From the NCBI RefSeq assembly GCF_020037125.1, contig NZ_JAIQDG010000001.1, positions 780,385 through 844,384 on the forward strand: a stretch of 64,000 bases of DNA, read 5' to 3'. This DNA is from Myxococcus sp. RHSTA-1-4 (GTDB lineage: Bacteria > Myxococcota > Myxococcia > Myxococcales > Myxococcaceae). Shown piece by piece: positions 57,101-64,000 of this stretch. The notes beneath the pieces are model-generated. The model did not search any database. It was not told the origin of the DNA and saw nothing but the letters and a program-made list of their open reading frames with translations. The translations under genes were made by a program, and so were the position numbers. Position 1 is the first letter of the stretch. Each line of letters begins with the position of its first letter.

Positions 57101-57372
57101 CGCTGAAGGCCACGCTGTCCGTGCCGGCCTCCAGCTACAAGCGCAATAGCGTGGTGCCCCTCACCGCCACGGTGAATGCCCAGGCCAGCGTGCACTTCAG
57201 CGCCGTCCGGCCGGATGGCGTCACCGACTCGCTCACCGTGGCCACCGACGCCACGGGCAAGGCGGCGTGGAGCTACACGGCGCGCGTGCGCGGCACCTAC
57301 CGCGTCACCGCCACCGCCACCGCGGGCACGGAGACGGTCACCAGCAATACCGTGAGCTTCTCGGTGCAGTGA
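54163..57372 (+). CDS. Secreted zinc metalloprotease, M11/gametolysin-like, with Cys-paired repeats
   Basis: A 1069-residue predicted lipoprotein (LAVAVGCTRG, Cys16). The zinc site is HEGGHNLTLHH (about 348-358), the HExxHxxxxxH of metzincins, with a Met-turn STMGSW near 386 and GHYAAPHKTRLGWL, typical of M11 gametolysin-like peptidases. C-terminal to about residue 539 are four beta repeats of about 100 residues. Each opens with C....P and has a second Cys in GC/ACxxxxF, resembling NEW3-type domains. A final Ig-like module follows. It probably digests extracellular protein or prey matrix. AGAAGG lies near ATG 54163. Confidence 0.88.
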   Translation: MLRTLLVLTLAVAVGCTRGEEPAPSAPAPDTAPGSAPSRPEVAPLKEKVSQLNTRLRRVGARPGADLSPLLAERAEALGSLMEVDADAALALALPEPVRERLARSTPGAARHLEERGTFEGEAEVIVVDGPDLREVRTDVFVRVKGERLQVRFDGGVPPELLSGQHLRVRGLKLGARVAAEDAEVVPVRSALSATSACTLTGDQRGIVILATFPGQPQTLTVEQVREVFFSSTQRSLTRFWQEVSQGRTSASGDVVGWYTLDRAYSCYESNALRAAAIAAADADVDFRTYDRVFIVHPAATGLGCHYGGLGTLACSTVNTQDGAITASTSWLRAEYMSPNDVGVELVTHEGGHNLTLHHASSRDFGAEPLGPVGSNGTVAEYGDVFSTMGSWNLGHYAAPHKTRLGWLEPAAVTTVDSTDGTFTLAPFAGPLGGGVQALKVRRGFHGDGWLWLEARRAVGDYDLTLPSQVFGGALVHYQDASTGSFTHLLDFTPETASWTDPAFLPGSTWTDPYTNLRLSVDSATADSVTVSVHYEPVPCVRAPPTVTLDTWSDYAAPGSYVDSALTLVNNDTVGCPVSTFELQSTLPTGWPTTNLLASLTLEPGKRRYLYFTKQVPEATPYATYTVDVTVTREGESVHVTDSLDVVPPCQPAPIEVRFDRQSQVVTAGSTAAFGITLINRDSRACGWAYFEPDSTLPQGWATDYDQFGFDIEAGTSHTFTMFKTVPVDAAGPHAVDVRILREGYQVESTATASVEVDPCVRAAPSFTALPALVDVEPGGSASYTLSLTNHDAAACAPASFDLSASSPDLWPLALSSPVLTVAPGATATATLTVTAPNPSTAGSRFFEVAVLRNGAHVHGAELEARVVCLHKAPTVSITPDPGTVEAGKPHTVTLTVANTDNPACAAESFAVGATVPSGWTYSFSQASLTLAPGASGSVDLTVTPPEMTSAGRYTVSALASHTGASTTTGTFAVDVTPPPLKATLSVPASSYKRNSVVPLTATVNAQASVHFSAVRPDGVTDSLTVATDATGKAAWSYTARVRGTYRVTATATAGTETVTSNTVSFSVQ

Positions 57373-57505
57373 GGCGGTGGAACTGGAGGCGGCGGGAACG
57401 CGGTACGCTCGCCGTCTCCGGTTCATGGGCGCTACCGCGTGACAGTGCGAGGGCGCCCGAAAGTGGAGCCCGCAACGAGGTCGCGCGACCTGATGAGCTC
57501 GGGCG

Positions 57506-57547
57506 GCGCGCTTCCGTGGTGGTGCTCGGCTGCCACGGAAGGCGCGC
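57506..57547. terminator. Hairpin at end of immunity-like gene
   Basis: GCGCG-CTTCCGTGG pairs with CCACGGAAG-CGCGC across one G bulge. It touches the stop of the leftward gene and lies 134 nt past the metalloprotease stop, so it can serve both. Confidence 0.6.
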
Positions 57548-58321
57548 TCACCGGGTGGGCGGGATGAGCTCCGGCACACGCGTCGGCTTGTGGTGGTGCG
57601 CGTGGTCGTAGAAACACTCCGGGCCGAGCACCGTGATGAGGCGATCCTCCGCCGCGTCACCCTCGGGCGTCATCGCCTGGGTGGGCAGTTCGTAGGGCTG
57701 GACCAGGACGAGCCCGTCTCCCAGGTCCTGAACGGTGCCGGGCGGCAGAGACAGGAGACGGTCCCCGAACATCCGCACGAACGGCGGGCCGAAGATGTTG
57801 CGCCAGAAGAGCCCGGCGAGCCCTTCGCTGGGGTCGCGGACAGTGAAGGTCTGCTCGGTGCCGAAGCCGTCGGGAAGAGGGATGAACCGCTCCGTCTTGC
57901 GGTGCACATCACCAATCATCGCGGCCTGCGCCAGGTAGGAGCCCACCAGTCGCATGACCTCCATGACCTGATGAAGGTGGGTATCGCGCCATTCCATCGC
58001 GTTCCACTCATCGACCTTGACGACCCAGGAGACCCGTCCAACAAAGGGGTACGCAGTTCTTACGGACGTGGAGATCGATAAGCACTGCTGCTCCTCCCTG
58101 TCCGCGATGAGGAAGCCACTCATCTTGTCGTAGTAGGGAAGACGAGCGCTGTAATTGAGGGTGCCTGACTCCGATTCCGCGTCTTCATCGAAGCGTCCCT
58201 CAAGTGCGGGCTGGAACCAGCGGTACTCCTCGAATGCGAGATGAAGGAGGTCTCGTACGACCCCCGTGGGCAGAGGCCCAGGCGGCACATAGACCGTGGC
58301 TTCGATCGAACGTGAGGTCAT
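57548..58321 (-). CDS. Probable immunity protein, orphan paralog A
   Basis: A 257-residue cytoplasmic protein with no signal peptide or known domain. It is paralogous to the gene at 62923: identical phrases include TFTVRDPSEGLAGLFWRNI, FGPPFVRMFGDRLLSLPPGT and VLVQPYELPTQAMTPEGDAA. The first 150 residues are much more diverged, and the last 95 are nearly the same. Because the other copy lies directly behind a toxin gene, immunity is the likely role. No toxin precedes this copy; gajA starts 107 nt upstream on the opposite strand. Confidence 0.65.
   Translation of the reverse strand: MTSRSIEATVYVPPGPLPTGVVRDLLHLAFEEYRWFQPALEGRFDEDAESESGTLNYSARLPYYDKMSGFLIADREEQQCLSISTSVRTAYPFVGRVSWVVKVDEWNAMEWRDTHLHQVMEVMRLVGSYLAQAAMIGDVHRKTERFIPLPDGFGTEQTFTVRDPSEGLAGLFWRNIFGPPFVRMFGDRLLSLPPGTVQDLGDGLVLVQPYELPTQAMTPEGDAAEDRLITVLGPECFYDHAHHHKPTRVPELIPPTR
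57569..57853. repeat. Direct repeat, left copy
   Basis: A 285-nt segment matches 62944-63228 without indels; I count about 28 mismatches (about 90% identity). It encodes the shared C-terminal part of the immunity-like paralogs. Confidence 0.8.
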
Positions 58322-58428
58322 CTCACCCCAGGCTACTCATCCACACCAAGTTCGACTATCTGCACATCACGTCGCAGATGTAGCGCAACCGTGCGCATCC
58401 CGGTAGCCTAGACGACCGGAGGGGCGGC

Positions 58429-60702
58429 ATGCATATCCAGGCATTGCGGGTCAGAAACTTCCGCAGGCTCAAAGATGTCCAGATTGATCTTGCGCAGGAC
58501 ATTTCGATCTTTGTTGGTGCCAACAACAGCGGAAAAACATCCACCGCCCAGGCCTTCCAACTGTTCCTGGGAGCATCGCGGGATCGTTTTTCCATTCACG
58601 ACTTCAGCGCAGAATGCTGGGCCGAGATCGATGCCTTTGGCGAGCAGGCCGCAGATGCCAAACTCCCCAAAATCTCCCTTGACATCTGGCTCCATGTCGA
58701 ATCCACCGACCTCCATCGCGTTGTCGATCTCTTACCAAGCCTGAGTTGGGAGGGGTCTCTTGTCGGGGTTCGTATTGAGTTTGGAGCCTCGGATGAGAAG
58801 GTACTATTAGCTCGTTTTCACGAAGCGCGCGCCAAGGCGCAAGCAAATGCACGACCAGGCCGAAATGGCAGAGGGGATTACCAACCCTCGCCACGTACTC
58901 TTTGCGAGTACCTCACGGACAATCTTCGGCGTGAGTTCGAACTCCGGTACTACGTCTTAGATCGCGCACGCTTCGATGAAGCATTCGCTGAAAACGCAGA
59001 TTACGTGCCATTGCAGTTGACGCCCGACAAGGGCCGCAGCGGAAAGGACGTGCTAGGCTCGCTACTACGCGTCGACTTTCTAAACGCACAGCGTCACCTC
59101 TCCGACAGCTCTGATGGGAGCCGAGCAGAGGATCTGTCACGTTGCCTTAGCCGCTTCTACAAGCGCAATCTGGAGAAGCGGGAAGACGACATTGAGGCTC
59201 TAAGCGCGCTGTCGGAATCGGAAGACAGTCTCAACAAGCACTTTGCACGCGTGTTTGAGCCAACACTGCGTCGACTAGGCGAACTGGGTTATCCGGGACT
59301 GACAAATCCTCGACTTGTCATCAAATCGGCACTAAACCCCGCAACGATCATGAGCAGTCATGAGGGAGCACGAGTTCACTACGCGCTTGGAGATGCGCAG
59401 CGTGATGGAGAGGAACTGACGCTTCCAGACCGCTATAATGGTCTCGGGTTCAAGAACCTCATCTACATGGTCGTGGAACTGCTCGATCTCCATGCTCAAT
59501 GGATGGACATTGAAGAGGACCGCCCCCCACTCCATCTCATTTTCATTGAAGAACCTGAAGCTCATCTCCATGCCCAACTGCAACAGGTCTTCATTCGCAA
59601 GGTGCTCGACATATTGTCGTTCGAAGACGAGAAATTGACGCACTACTCAAGTCAACTCGTCGTCACGACACACTCACCCCATATTCTCTATGAGCGAGGC
59701 TTCCGGCCAATACGCTACTTTCGCCGCCACGCAAGCGGCACTGCACAGACCTCCGAGGTGTTGAACCTATCTGCCTTCTATAACACCACCGAGAATTCAA
59801 CGCGCGACTTCCTGGAGCGCTACCTCAAACTGACGCATTGCGACCTATTTTTCGCTGATGCTGCCGTGCTGGTTGAGGGAAACGTCGAGCGACTCCTACT
59901 TCCCCATATGATCGCGAAGGAGGCGCCCAAACTTAGGTCCACCTGCCTAAGCATCCTTGAAATCGGCGGAGCATTTGGGCACCGCTTTCGCTCACTTATC
60001 GAATTCCTCGGACTCACCGCGCTTATTGTCACCGACATAGACAGCGTGCAAGGCGAATCCTTACATCCTGCTGGAGAGAACGGCGCAGTCCTCGCCGAAG
60101 GCACGACCGACGACGAACCAGACGACGGAAATATATGCATGGCGCACAAGCAAGGCGCTGTGACATCCAACCAGACTCTAATCCACTGGTTGCCGGGACG
60201 AACCGCCATCATCGACCTCCTTACGGCTACCCCAGAGAATCGAACTCAGCCGCCAACCAAGAACTCTCAAGCACGAATCCGTGTAACCTACCAGACTCAA
60301 GTCGCAGTCGCCTGGCGTGGAGAAACGGAAGTTCTCATCGGCCGGACTTTGGAAGAGGCATTCGCATTCGAGAACCTCGACTGGTGCCAAGATCAACAGC
60401 GCGCCGATCTGAAACTCTTTATTCGCAGCAAGACCCCACTCTCCCTCCAAGACCTAGCCGAAAAAATACACAAACGAGTCACAAGATCGTCGTTCAAAAA
60501 AACTGACTTTGCGCTCGCCCTCCTCGCGCATGAGCCTGTGGCTTGGAAGGTGCCGACCTATATAGCCGAGGGTCTCAGATGGCTGCAGGAACACGTCACA
60601 CAGTCCCATCCACCATCGCCAGCGCCAAACGTCACCACTCAAGACGCCGCAGCAACTAGCGAAAGCCAGGGCGCAATTACGTCTCCTGAGGTGGCCGCAT
60701 GA
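58429..60702 (+). CDS. gajA: Gabija-like GajA: OLD-family ATPase/TOPRIM nuclease
   Basis: A 757-residue class 2 OLD-family protein. ABC-type ATPase: Walker A VGANNSGKTS (about 30-40), signature-like YNGLGFKNLIY (about 335), Walker B HLIFIEEPEAHLH (about 372), H-loop VVTTHSPHI (about 410). TOPRIM nuclease: VLVEGNVERLLLP (Glu, about 480), EIGGAFGHRF and LIVTDID (DxD, about 530). In Gabija the protein is a nucleotide-sensing DNA endonuclease. It is longer than the 578-residue B. cereus GajA, with an extended region after TOPRIM and an Ala/Ser/Pro-rich tail. GGAGGGG precedes ATG 58429. gajB overlaps by 4 nt. Confidence 0.85.
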   Translation: MHIQALRVRNFRRLKDVQIDLAQDISIFVGANNSGKTSTAQAFQLFLGASRDRFSIHDFSAECWAEIDAFGEQAADAKLPKISLDIWLHVESTDLHRVVDLLPSLSWEGSLVGVRIEFGASDEKVLLARFHEARAKAQANARPGRNGRGDYQPSPRTLCEYLTDNLRREFELRYYVLDRARFDEAFAENADYVPLQLTPDKGRSGKDVLGSLLRVDFLNAQRHLSDSSDGSRAEDLSRCLSRFYKRNLEKREDDIEALSALSESEDSLNKHFARVFEPTLRRLGELGYPGLTNPRLVIKSALNPATIMSSHEGARVHYALGDAQRDGEELTLPDRYNGLGFKNLIYMVVELLDLHAQWMDIEEDRPPLHLIFIEEPEAHLHAQLQQVFIRKVLDILSFEDEKLTHYSSQLVVTTHSPHILYERGFRPIRYFRRHASGTAQTSEVLNLSAFYNTTENSTRDFLERYLKLTHCDLFFADAAVLVEGNVERLLLPHMIAKEAPKLRSTCLSILEIGGAFGHRFRSLIEFLGLTALIVTDIDSVQGESLHPAGENGAVLAEGTTDDEPDDGNICMAHKQGAVTSNQTLIHWLPGRTAIIDLLTATPENRTQPPTKNSQARIRVTYQTQVAVAWRGETEVLIGRTLEEAFAFENLDWCQDQQRADLKLFIRSKTPLSLQDLAEKIHKRVTRSSFKKTDFALALLAHEPVAWKVPTYIAEGLRWLQEHVTQSHPPSPAPNVTTQDAAATSESQGAITSPEVAA

Positions 60703-62603
60703 CGAGTCGGATCGAAAAGCCCGATACCGAAGCCGACCAGAAACTGCGCGCCTGTCTTGATGGACGACCGCCTGCAAGCTTCGTGATGGTTGCCGGTGCT
60801 GGTTCGGGAAAGACGACTTCGTTGGTCAAGGCGCTCGACTACCTCGCTCAGACCAAGGGCGCCGAACTGAGGCGTCGCGGACAGCAGATCGCCTGCATCA
60901 CCTACACTGACGTTGCGGTCGGTGAAATCTGGGGGGATGTCGGAAACGCCCCCCTGTTCCACGTCTCTACGATCCACAGTTTTCTATGGACCGTGGTGCG
61001 GCCATTTCAGAATGATTTGCGCAACTGGGTAGAGGGCAGGCTCAGAGAAAAAATCGCCGAATCCGAGGAGAAGATCGCAAGTCCGAAAACGCGCGACAAT
61101 ACACGGGAGCGACTCTCTCGCGAACGTGTGCGCTACCAACTCCAAAGCGCGAAGCTAGGCGCCGTATCACGCTTTACGTACGGTGCGGGCAGCGACTACG
61201 CCAATGGAATCCTCGGCCACGACGACGTATTGAGAATTGGACCTGCACTAATCAGCAATCATTCATTGCTACGCACACTGATTGCCAACCGATTCCCTTT
61301 CATATTTGTAGACGAGAGCCAGGACACACACCCACCTCTTGTCGCCGCACTGAAGCAGATCGCAGACACGGCCGGCACCAGTTTCTGCCTCGGCTTCTTC
61401 GGCGACCCAATGCAGAGAATCTATCCGACTGGTACGGGTCCGATCACACCAGGTGCTGGATGGACAGAAATAACAAAACAGGAGAACTTCCGCTGCTCGG
61501 CCAGTGTACTACGCGTGATCAACCAAATTCGGGCGGAGGACGACGGCCTTCATCAGATCAGAGGGAGAACTGTCGGTCGCAAAGACGGGGGTGAACAAGT
61601 TGAGGGAACGGCGCGGCTGTTTATTCTGCCGGCTGATGAGCGTCGGAGCGAACGTCTTGCGGATGTACGCCGCTGGCTGGCAAAAGCCAACAACGACCCA
61701 CTTTGGGAAAGCGACGGCGATGATGGAAACGTACGCGTCCTAGTTCTTGTTCATCGTATGGCAGCGCGACGTCTCAGTTTTTCCGACATCTATGCCGCGC
61801 TAAATGACGATGGAGCTCCGGCCAATTTGAGAGATGGCCTGCTGGACGGTACAGCATGGGTCCTCCGACCATTCATGACTTATCTGCTCCCTCTCGCTCT
61901 TGCTGCTCGTGCTCGCGCTGACTTCGACGTTATTTCAATACTACGCAAGCACTGTCCGCTTCTCACAAAAGAGCACATCTCCGGAAAGAACGCAGCCGAG
62001 GTACTCACGTATCTAAAAAATGATGTCGACCATTTCGTTGGAATGACCAGCAACGAGAGCACCCACTCAATCCGAGAAGTGCTCACGTTCGTTCGAAATC
62101 GAGAGCTTTCTTCCCTAGACGAAAGATTCATGCGCTTCCTTGCGGACACGCCGACTTCAGACGAGAGTGACGAGTCGGACCCAGAGCATGCAGCCGTGAG
62201 CAAATTCCTTAACTGCCCTGCGGCACAACTATGGGGGTATCGCGCTTACATTGAGGACGAGTCTCCCTTTGCGACCCAGCAGGGAGTCAAGGGCGCTGAA
62301 TTTCAGCGCGTGCTCGTCGTCCTGGATGATGAAGAAAGCGATTACAATTTATTCTCATACGGGAAGTATTTTGGATCCGCTCCTCTCTCGGAAAGAGATC
62401 AAAAGATTTCACGAGAAGGCGGAGAGTCGGTGATTAGTCGAACACGGCGACTCTTCTACGTCTGCTGCTCTAGGGCAACACAAGACTTGGCGGTTGTTCT
62501 TTTTGCTCCAGACGTGGAGAGGGCCAACAAGGCTGTAGCCTCCAAAGGAATATTCCCGCGTAATGATGTATATGTCTCTAGTATTAACTTCGAACTCGGC
62601 TGA
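60699..62603 (+). CDS. gajB: Gabija-like GajB: UvrD/Rep-type helicase
   Basis: A 634-residue superfamily 1 helicase. Motif I AGAGSGKTTS (about 32-41), Ia ACITYTDVAV, II FIFVDESQDTHP (about 202), III FFGDPMQRIYP (about 233), IV-like LVLVHRMAARR, V QQGVKGAEFQRVLVV (about 528) and VI RRLFYVCCSRA (about 586) are all present. In Gabija, GajB supplies ATP-dependent activity beside GajA after phage infection. ATG 60699 overlaps the gajA stop (ATGA), so they are translated together. G+C is low, as in gajA. Confidence 0.88.
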   Translation: MTSRIEKPDTEADQKLRACLDGRPPASFVMVAGAGSGKTTSLVKALDYLAQTKGAELRRRGQQIACITYTDVAVGEIWGDVGNAPLFHVSTIHSFLWTVVRPFQNDLRNWVEGRLREKIAESEEKIASPKTRDNTRERLSRERVRYQLQSAKLGAVSRFTYGAGSDYANGILGHDDVLRIGPALISNHSLLRTLIANRFPFIFVDESQDTHPPLVAALKQIADTAGTSFCLGFFGDPMQRIYPTGTGPITPGAGWTEITKQENFRCSASVLRVINQIRAEDDGLHQIRGRTVGRKDGGEQVEGTARLFILPADERRSERLADVRRWLAKANNDPLWESDGDDGNVRVLVLVHRMAARRLSFSDIYAALNDDGAPANLRDGLLDGTAWVLRPFMTYLLPLALAARARADFDVISILRKHCPLLTKEHISGKNAAEVLTYLKNDVDHFVGMTSNESTHSIREVLTFVRNRELSSLDERFMRFLADTPTSDESDESDPEHAAVSKFLNCPAAQLWGYRAYIEDESPFATQQGVKGAEFQRVLVVLDDEESDYNLFSYGKYFGSAPLSERDQKISREGGESVISRTRRLFYVCCSRATQDLAVVLFAPDVERANKAVASKGIFPRNDVYVSSINFELG

Positions 62604-62922
62604 CGCGAGCGGCAGGTTCGAGCTTCGTCTTTTCTTTCAACTATCTGGACCTGATGCGGGCGGCGATCGTCCGTTCCCATTCCTACCTGAGCCACCAGCA
62701 TCCAGTGGACAGCTCCGAGGTGCCCGGCCGTAATGAGAGGCCACCGAAACGTCGCCAGGACCACCTGGAGAGCCGCAATGTCCCTCGCTCTCATAGCGCC
62801 AGCGCTAAGCCAAGGAGAGGAATCCGTGTGAGGGGCATAGCCGCCCGCCCCGAAAAATCGGGCCTCGGCGCAGGGCCCCCCCTGAACGGATTTACTCTCC
62901 CTGGCTTAGCTCGCGAGGGTGC
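62604..62922. other. Intergenic region after gajB, 319 nt
   Basis: Between the gajB stop and the stop of the second paralog. It contains a small CCCGA-AAAA-TCGGG hairpin (62849-62862). Short frames are present but none is convincing; a decayed mobile-element fragment cannot be excluded. Confidence 0.45.
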
Positions 62923-63693
62923 TCACTTCGCGGGCAGAGTAAACTCCGGCACGCGCGTCGGCTTGCTTTGGTGCTGGTGGTCGTAGAAGCACCCGGGTCC
63001 CAGCACCGTGATGAGGCACTCCTCCGCTGCGTCACCTTCGGGTGTCATCGCCTGGGTGGGCAGTTCGTAGGGCTGGACCAGAACAAGCCCGTCTCCCAGG
63101 TCCTGAGCGGTGCCGGGAGGCAGGGACAGAAGCCGGTCCCCGAACATCCGCACGAACGGCGGACCGAAGATGTTGCGCCAGAAGAGGCCCGCGAGCCCTT
63201 CGCTGGGGTCGCGCACCGTGAAGGTCTGATTGGTGAACCCGTCGGGGCTGGGGATAAGGAGCTCGTTTTTGCGGCGCTGATCTTCATCCAGTCCCGCTTG
63301 GCCCAGAGGAGCCCCCACCAACCGCATGACCTCCACGACCTGACGAAGATGCGCATCGCGCCATTCCTCCGGCATCGTGTCGGGGAAGGAGGTTGACCAG
63401 GAGATGTTGCCGATCCAGGGGAACTCAGCTCCTCTAGCTGGGAAGATCATCAAGAAGTCACGGTCCATGCTGTCGGCAATCGTGACGTTCTGGAACTCAT
63501 CGTAGTAGGCGAAGAGCGCGCTGTAGTCGGTGTCCCTCGGATCCAGACGTCCATCCTCTCCGAAGCGCCCATACACGGCGGGCTGGAACCAGCGGTACTC
63601 GTTGAACGCAAGCCGAACGAGATCCCGCACGACCGCAGAGGACGGAGGACCCGGCGGGAGATGGATACGCGTGATGAGTGTTCGTGAAGTCAT
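62923..63693 (-). CDS. Probable immunity protein, paralog B
   Basis: A 256-residue cytoplasmic protein, paralog of the gene at 57548, without recognised domains. ATG 63693 lies 8 nt after the stop of the upstream toxin fragment, the usual toxin-immunity spacing. EYRWFQPAVYGRF, VEVMRLVGAPLGQAG and the conserved last 95 residues are shared with paralog A; the region about residues 50-105 is diverged. ATG 63714 would overlap the toxin. It should protect against the nuclease toxin if the pairing is right. Confidence 0.7.
   Translation of the reverse strand: MTSRTLITRIHLPPGPPSSAVVRDLVRLAFNEYRWFQPAVYGRFGEDGRLDPRDTDYSALFAYYDEFQNVTIADSMDRDFLMIFPARGAEFPWIGNISWSTSFPDTMPEEWRDAHLRQVVEVMRLVGAPLGQAGLDEDQRRKNELLIPSPDGFTNQTFTVRDPSEGLAGLFWRNIFGPPFVRMFGDRLLSLPPGTAQDLGDGLVLVQPYELPTQAMTPEGDAAEECLITVLGPGCFYDHQHQSKPTRVPEFTLPAK
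62944..63228. repeat. Direct repeat, right copy
   Basis: The partner of 57569-57853, same orientation, 5,375 nt apart, no indels, about 90% identity counted by eye. Confidence 0.8.
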
Positions 63694-63701
63694 TGCATAA
63701 C

Positions 63702-64000
63702 TCAGGGCTCCCACTTTATCTCCGCCTTGCCCTCTTTCTTGAGCGCTTCGATTTGTAGGAGCAGGGGCTTGGAGAGCCCCGTCTGGCCGCGTGGGTGCTG
63801 TGCCGAGCGAAAGTACACCTCAATGTGGCCCCCATACTCTTCGACATATTGGAGCATAGCCTTGAGGTTGCCAGTCAGTGGCATCTCCGCACGAGCCTTC
63901 GCCTCCACGAAGCGGTAGGGCCTGCCCCACACCAACTCCTCGGGGTTGCCCACCACCGAGTCCGGGATGAAGCCCTGCTCCGGCTTGCCTCCCGGCGGCG
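63702..64000 (-). CDS. C-terminal end of nuclease toxin, REase fold, partial
   Basis: About 99 codons of a leftward gene whose start lies beyond the right edge. Seen in order: GGKPEQGFIPDSVVG, YRFVEAKAR, LTGNLKAMLQYVEEYGGHIE, VYFRSAQHP, LSKPLLLQIEALKKEGKAEI. The Asp in IPDS and Glu-Ala-Lys in VEAKA form a PD-(D/E)xK-like nuclease core, and the pattern resembles restriction-endonuclease-fold toxins such as Tox-REase-7; the exact family is a judgement. The stop is 8 nt before the immunity-like gene. The delivery domain cannot be seen. Confidence 0.7.
   Translation of the reverse strand, partial: PPGGKPEQGFIPDSVVGNPEELVWGRPYRFVEAKARAEMPLTGNLKAMLQYVEEYGGHIEVYFRSAQHPRGQTGLSKPLLLQIEALKKEGKAEIKWEP

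Larger units (their letters stand above)
58322..62922. other. Low-G+C defence island
   Basis: The gajAB genes and their flanks run at about 45-55% G+C in sampled lines, against about 70% around them, with more A/T-ending codons. No integrase, transposase or terminal inverted repeats are seen. The island is bounded by the 285-nt direct repeats. Confidence 0.7.

Noticed and set aside
62604..62922. Possible transposase remnant after gajB
   Set aside because: Short frames give no recognisable DDE or other transposase motif, and no terminal inverted repeats were found.
57569..63228. Direct repeats considered as transposon long terminal repeats or att sites
   Set aside because: They lie inside coding sequence of paralogous genes, and no integrase or target duplication is visible; homologous duplication explains them better.

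Overview
The window is about 70% G+C over most of its length, gene-dense, and coded on both strands. It looks like chromosomal DNA of a myxobacterium (Myxococcota, probably the Myxococcus/Corallococcus/Pyxidicoccus group). The evidence is three eukaryotic-type Ser/Thr kinases with membrane or PEGA tails, cysteine-rich CGN...CDDGN and CDG/MopE-type lipoproteins, a TonB-dependent receptor carrying its own TonB C-terminal domain, an RCC1-repeat lipoprotein, a CHAD protein and large secreted multidomain hydrolases. No tRNA, rRNA or CRISPR array was seen.

Layout. 0-7.5 kb: edge-truncated RCC1 lipoprotein, a membrane/Tat metallophosphoesterase with a TetR regulator behind it, and a 1550-residue secreted amidohydrolase fused to TSP3, Ig-like and lamin-tail domains. 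7.5-16.5 kb: a six-TM Ser/Thr kinase, an esterase lipoprotein, an FHA protein, a kinase plus TPR pair, and a two-gene PEGA and MopE-like operon. 16.7-21.9 kb: host-attachment-family protein, chemoreceptor, HAD hydrolase coupled to a glycosyltransferase, GST, and a class III cyclase lacking one metal-binding Asp. 22.3-25.9 kb: an operon of a Ser/Thr kinase with two unrecognised exported proteins. 26-35 kb: S46 peptidase, lipase, TonB-like protein and two tandem paralogous secreted proteins with carboxypeptidase-regulatory-like repeats. 35-42 kb: hotdog protein, amine oxidase, Dps, SDR plus GST, a pyrophosphatase with an internal deletion, and CHAD. 42-46.4 kb: a divergent TetR regulator and a three-gene aromatic meta-cleavage operon (flavin hydroxylase, extradiol dioxygenase, FAH-family hydrolase). 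46.4-57.4 kb: Gln-rich lipoprotein, Hsp70-like protein, TonB receptor operon, OmpA, chalcone-isomerase-like protein and an M11-like metalloprotease.

57.5-64 kb is an accessory region. A two-gene, roughly 45-55% G+C Gabija-like anti-phage module (OLD-family ATPase/TOPRIM nuclease gajA overlapping UvrD-like helicase gajB by 4 nt) lies between two same-strand paralogous genes. The C-terminal halves of these genes are about 90% identical in DNA over 285 nt with no indel, while their N-terminal halves are divergent. The right-hand paralog sits 8 nt behind the C-terminal end of a PD-(D/E)xK-type polymorphic toxin, so the paralogs are probably immunity proteins. The architecture looks like a defence cassette lodged in a toxin/immunity locus, with direct repeats that could allow its loss or exchange.

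Regulatory structure visible in DNA includes a 20-bp palindrome beside a second one in the 7.5-kb divergent promoter, a GTCAA-AA-TTGAC palindrome between the TetR gene and the meta-cleavage operon, a hairpin that overlaps the probable ribosome site of the SDR gene, a 16-bp perfect hairpin at 21.98 kb, and an imperfect tandem repeat of about 76 nt upstream of the amine oxidase.
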